The position numbers were made by a program, and so were the translations under genes. This document shows, in pieces, positions 60,301 through 64,000 of a DNA stretch of 64,000 nucleotides. Position 1 is the stretch's first letter; the number at the start of each line of letters is the position of its first letter. The notes under the pieces were generated by a model. The model saw nothing but the letters and a program-made list of their open reading frames with translations. It was not told the origin of the DNA and made no database searches. Source of the DNA: Sinotaia quadrata (lineage: Eukaryota; Mollusca; Gastropoda; Architaenioglossa; Viviparidae); the NCBI GenBank assembly GCA_028829895.1, contig CM054182.1, positions 17,442,001-17,506,000 of the forward strand, given 5' to 3'.

Positions 60301-63221
60301 AGATCCTGCATGTAAGTATTTTTCACCCACCCATTGTTTTGATTTTCTTTTTTATATATACATATATTTTTTTCTTTCAATAGTTGACTCAAGTTTAAAA
60401 TATCAACAACTTTAAAAGTCAGAACAGATAAGAGCTAGATTTCAAAACAAGCGTTTTCTTCTTGTTTTCTATTCAAAATTTGGAAATATAATTTTTAAAC
60501 AGCAAATGATCAAGACATTGCAGTTATACCAGTGCCATATAAATGAAGAAGTTGTATTATGTATATATCAAGCATTTCAAATTTTTCATATTATATTAGT
60601 GAATGAAATTTGCTTGTGCCTCATTAATTTATTTGCTCTGTGAATGATTTGAAATTGATTTAAATTGTCATCTGAATATTCGCTTATATGCATATATACA
60701 AACATTGGTAGACAGACAGGCAGGTGCCGTTTGAAATAGTTTATATTTTCTCATGATAGAAATTGGGAATGGTAGTACCTGAAATTTAAAACAATAAAAT
60801 ATTCCAAAGTTAAAGCTTGCATGTAATCGAAGTTTTAAAAAGAAATGGGAACAGAGATCACAATATTAAACATGCATAGATATAAATAAATATTCTACTT
60901 AGGAATTTTATTACTATTACAGTATTAGTTGTATTAATTAATAATGGTGTTTTCAAGCACACAAAAATGCAAAGTTTGTGATGTCATTCTAGTGAACTGA
61001 TTTTAAGCAAACGGAAATACAAAATGAACTTTGTAAAATATAATTAACCAAAAATTAATCAATTTTAAAATCAGTACATTGATTTTATACAATGACGACA
61101 GCAAACCTAAATGGTTAATCTAACACTGTTGATGTTTAAAATCAAAAAAAATATATGACGAGTACCGACCCATATCAGTAGCAATGACTGAAGTCAAATA
61201 TACCTGTAAAACAAGGGCCTAAGTAAGATCCCATATAACAAGCAGTGATTGAAGCTAAACATTACTTGTAAAAACAAGGACCTAAGTAAGATGAGCAAGA
61301 AATTTTGTAAAACATATATATTATTTGAATTTTTAAATAATCCTTGGTTTCTTTTACAAAAAGCAAAGTTCTGATAAACCACGCTGAAACCATTCACAGC
61401 CACAATATTAAAAATAAATTACTTTTTGTTTTAAATTTAAAATCAGTATGTTGAAAAAATAATCATTTGACATATAATCACAGGGAATGAAATGAAACAA
61501 ATGGCCCAACACATATTAGTCAATCATGCAGTAAAGTTAAAATTAGTTTACCTAGATAGAATAGGGCAGTGGGAGACTAAAATAGCATCAGCTTTGATAT
61601 TTGTTGCATATCCTCTCACTGAATGTTAACGTTTTAAGGAAGTCTGATATAAAATTTCAGTAACATTGCTCTTTTCTTTTCTTGGTCTTTTATTTGTAAT
61701 TGTGTTCATTTTTTTTTGTGAGTAATGATGTTTTGCAAATGCTGATTTTTGTTTATTTTGGGAACAGGTTCTACGCACACTGTTGTTGTGTCCGGCAGGC
61801 ATCCTGCTTACCAACGAGTCTGTGTGTGAGATCATGCAGTCCTGCTTCCGCATCTGCTTTGAAATGCGCCTTACTGGTGAGTGGAAAGTCTTGTTTGTGA
61901 CCTTTTACCTACCATATGTAGCCCACAAAATTGATAGAGTGGTAAGGTTAGTAAATGGTGATTTTATTTCATAAGAAAATAGTGTGTCCAAAATATTCAT
62001 GATTAAAAAAAAGTTAAACTTAAAGTAGGATATATTATTAATCAAATAATAGCATCCTCTCCAACAATTTAAGCTTAAATATTTACAACTATTAAAAAAG
62101 CTAAAGTATTATTTTTACCAAAGTCTGCTTAATATATAGATTAAAATTGGTTTACAGTAGAGTAGTGTCATCATAAAGAAATAATTAGAAATTATTGAAC
62201 CGATGATCAGAAAATTGCAATCATACAGCTGCTAAAATTAACTTGCAGTTATTAAATAAATTCTTAAACAGTTAAAATGCAATGTTTATTGATATTAATA
62301 CTAACCTATATAACCTTGTGAAGTGTCAAGATTGATCAGTTTCAAACTTTGCTACTGCTCTAAATTTTCAACAACAAAAAAAACGTACAAAACAGCTATT
62401 GCTAAAATTTGCACTCAGTGCTTGTTTGGTTAACCAACGGGAACACTTGGCACAAAACTACAGCTTAACTCTTTCTATCCCAGATCCGGCTGTAGTCATA
62501 TTTACTTGCCAACCATTTCTGCCCAAGTACGGCTGGGTTTGTTAAAAACTCAGGTTCTTATTCAGTTGGTTTTCACATTTGGTAGAAGCTCCTAGCTTTA
62601 TTCCCTTCTGACAACCAATGTGTTTGATGGAAGAAGTTTTCAGCATTTCTTTGAGCGATTTTAAAAAATGCTGTACATCCATGACGAGTCAGAAAATACA
62701 ATTTTCAGCAGTCAAAGTTGCTGAATTTGTCACAATCTATGACAGTGATGAAAGTGATGTTTTGAATGATTCTGATGAGGATTTTGTTCAATACACCACT
62801 CCACTGACAACTGACATTTTGTTAATAAAGTATTTTGATTTTTTTTTCATTTTTCTTTCTTGTTTACCACTAATTATGGGAATATTAATAATAAATATAT
62901 TCATATTTTTTCACAAAATTTATAGGAATATTTAACACTTATTCTTAAAGCAGTTCATTATTTTTTTTTAAAATACATGCATTAGAAAAGAAATTATGGG
63001 AAATTAAGTATAGCAGCCACTAACAGATGATTGTAAATTGTGTAAAATTTATTGTGTAATTTCTGCTTTTAATTTCTTGCTTGTAAAATAATCTTTTACC
63101 TTACTTGACAGAACTGCTGAGGAAGTCTGCTGAGAACACTCTGATGGACATGGTACAGTTGTTGTTCACACGCCTACCACAGTTTAAAGAAGATCCTAAG
63201 TGGAGTGCCAATATGAAGAAG
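57298..63221 (+). CDS. GBF1: GBF1, Arf guanine nucleotide exchange factor, N-terminal 213 residues (partial)
   Basis: GBF1 is the large Sec7-family exchange factor that loads Arf with GTP on cis-Golgi and intermediate-compartment membranes, so that COPI coats assemble. Six coding exons joined in phase give 213 codons (639 nt) with no stop, then the gene leaves the window. Landmarks from the family's N-terminus include IYIIQGEI near the start, [58 protein letters not shown] and [14 protein letters not shown]. This region is the DCB (dimerisation and cyclophilin-binding) domain. HUS, Sec7 and HDS domains are not reached. All five internal introns and the sixth have GT donors, and every acceptor is AG. 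The ATG at 57298 is the first in the exon and starts only seven codons before the conserved IYIIQGEI block. Introns 2, 3 and 6 contain tandem arrays, and intron 5 a piggyBac-like fragment. Confidence 0.95.
57970..58039 (+). CDS. GBF1: GBF1 coding exon 2
   Basis: 70 nt, residues 34-56 plus the first base of codon 57. Acceptor TCCTTTCAG, donor GTTTGC (weak match to consensus). The peptide contains [16 protein letters not shown]. Confidence 0.9.
58350..58690. repeat. Intron 2 tandem repeat, about 50-58 bp, about 6 copies
   Basis: CCATCTTTACTTTCAAGGTC and TTTTTCTTTAGTTAACATCT recur. Pyrimidine-rich TTTCTTTAG inside each unit resembles a splice acceptor, a possible source of cryptic splicing. Confidence 0.85.
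58985..59116 (+). CDS. GBF1: GBF1 coding exon 3
   Basis: 132 nt. Completes codon 57 and encodes residues 58-100 plus the first base of codon 101. It includes the highly conserved [19 protein letters not shown]. Acceptor TTCTTTAG, donor GTCATT. Confidence 0.93.
59655..59950. repeat. Intron 3 minisatellite, 55 bp, about 5 copies
   Basis: AGACAAAGGTTTTAATGTAA and GCAGGTTGGCTGATACAGAT recur at 55 bp, with one copy shortened by 9 bp. Confidence 0.93.
60193..60311 (+). CDS. GBF1: GBF1 coding exon 4
   Basis: 119 nt. Completes codon 101 (Asp) and encodes residues 102-140, including [19 protein letters not shown]. Acceptor CTGCTTTAG, donor GTAAGT. It ends in phase 0. Confidence 0.93.
61768..61876 (+). 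CDS. GBF1: GBF1 coding exon 5
   Basis: 109 nt, residues 141-176 plus the first base of codon 177. Contains [11 protein letters not shown] and [19 protein letters not shown]. Acceptor GGGAACAG, donor GTGAGT. Confidence 0.93.
62469..62830 (+). mobile_element. Possible piggyBac-like fragment in GBF1 intron 5
   Basis: TTAA at 62465-62468 is followed by CTCTTTCTATCCCAGATCCG, which resembles piggyBac-type ends that start CCCTTT or similar after a TTAA target. A frame from 62618 then encodes an acidic peptide ([16 protein letters not shown]), like the acidic N-terminus of piggyBac transposases. The catalytic part and right end were not found, so it is at best a truncated or non-autonomous copy. Confidence 0.35.
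63112..63221 (+). CDS. GBF1: GBF1 coding exon 6
   Basis: 110 nt. Completes codon 177 (Glu) and encodes residues 178-213, including [14 protein letters not shown]. Acceptor TTACTTGACAG, donor GTATTT. It ends in phase 0, and the next exon is beyond the window. Confidence 0.93.
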
Positions 63222-63259
63222 GTATTTAATTACCACTTATTTGCTACTTCTCAACATGA

Positions 63260-63475
63260 TGTAAAGAAATAGAATGTACATGAGTGCCATTCTCCAATAG
63301 AACATCATATCACACATGAGTGCCATTGTAGAAGGTAAATTATCTGTTTATTACCACCTTTTCACTGATTGAATAGCACCTTCACACAAATGCCATTATA
63401 GAAGGTATTTACGTCTTTATTACAACCTCTTCAATGATTGAATATCACATCACACAAAAACCATTATGACGATAA
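63260..63475. repeat. Intron 6 degenerate repeat, about 65-70 bp, 3 copies
   Basis: ATATCACA(C/T)...GTGCCATT or TGCCATTATAGAAGGTA, followed by TTATTACCACC or TTATTACAACC, recurs three times. Confidence 0.7.
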
Positions 63476-63510
63476 TTATTTCTTTATTTAGCATGTTCCT
63501 GTTTCAAACC

Positions 63511-64000
63511 TGTTTAATAAGTCCCAGATTCAATCTGTAGTGCATGTATTAGTCAAGTTTAGCTCACTACCTGTTTAATAAGTCCCAGATTCAATCTGTA
63601 GTGCATGTATTAGTCAAGTTTAGCTCACTACCTGTTTAATGAGTCCCAGATTCAATCTGTAGTGCATGTATTAGTCAAGTTTAGCTCACTACCTGTTTAA
63701 TGAGTCCCAGATTCAATCTGTAGTGCATGTATTAGTCAAGTTTAGCTCACTACCTGTTTAATGAGTCCCAGATTCAATCTGTAGTGCATGTATTAGTCAA
63801 GTTTAGCTCACTACCTGTTTAATGAGTCCCAGATTCAATCTGTAGTTCATGTATTAGTCAAGTTTAGCTCACTACCTGTTTAATGAGTCCCAGATTCAAT
63901 CTGTAGTGCATGTATTAGTCAAGTTTAGCTCACTACCTGTTTAATGAGTCCCAGATTCAATCTGTAGTGCATGTATTAGTCAAGTTTAGCTCACTACCTG
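63511..64000. repeat. Intron 6 minisatellite, 61 bp, 8 copies, runs off the window
   Basis: TGTTTAATGAGTCCCAGATT and ATGTATTAGTCAAGTTTAGC repeat at a strict 61-bp period with hardly any differences. The array continues past 64000. Confidence 0.97.

Noticed and set aside
62618..62935. 105-aa frame as a host gene or GBF1 exon
   Set aside because: It lacks splice sites fitting the GBF1 phase and falls between exons whose joined frame is already continuous. Better explained as a transposon remnant.

Overview
This is an animal nuclear genome window: intron-containing genes, GT-AG splice sites, LTR retrotransposons and very abundant micro- and minisatellites. The repeat style and the protein at the right end suggest a lophotrochozoan, perhaps a mollusc. 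That is an inference, because no species-diagnostic sequence was recognised.

Layout. Positions 1-2369 are gene-free and repeat-bearing. A complete, very young Ty3/Gypsy-class LTR retrotransposon lies on the minus strand at 2370-10998. It has 1.74-kb LTRs, a 5-bp target duplication, a tRNA-Trp-type primer site, a polypurine tract and one 1518-residue gag-pol frame. Its integrase lies before reverse transcriptase and RNase H. This Ty1/Copia-like order on a Gypsy-type enzyme set marks the Gmr1-like group. The element landed inside a 54-57 bp tandem repeat. Positions 11-51 kb hold no convincing gene. They contain about forty unrelated tandem-repeat arrays (units about 20-90 bp), long purine tracts, simple repeats, a 162-bp pogo/Tigger-like MITE (13.8 kb), a 34-bp perfect hairpin (13.34 kb) and a candidate 1.5-kb insertion that splits a 53-bp array (39.2-40.7 kb). 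A Helitron-like end is possible at 51.2 kb.

Positions 52.15-54.2 kb hold a frameshifted relic of a second, conventional Gypsy pol (RT/RNase H then integrase) on the plus strand. From 57.3 kb to the right edge is the 5' coding part of GBF1, the large Arf guanine nucleotide exchange factor of the early Golgi. Six exons encode the first 213 residues (the DCB region), and the gene runs off the window. Its introns carry further tandem arrays and a piggyBac-like fragment.

The host gene and the mobile elements have no evident functional link. The most notable system is the intact copia-ordered Gypsy element, which is structurally complete and may still be active.
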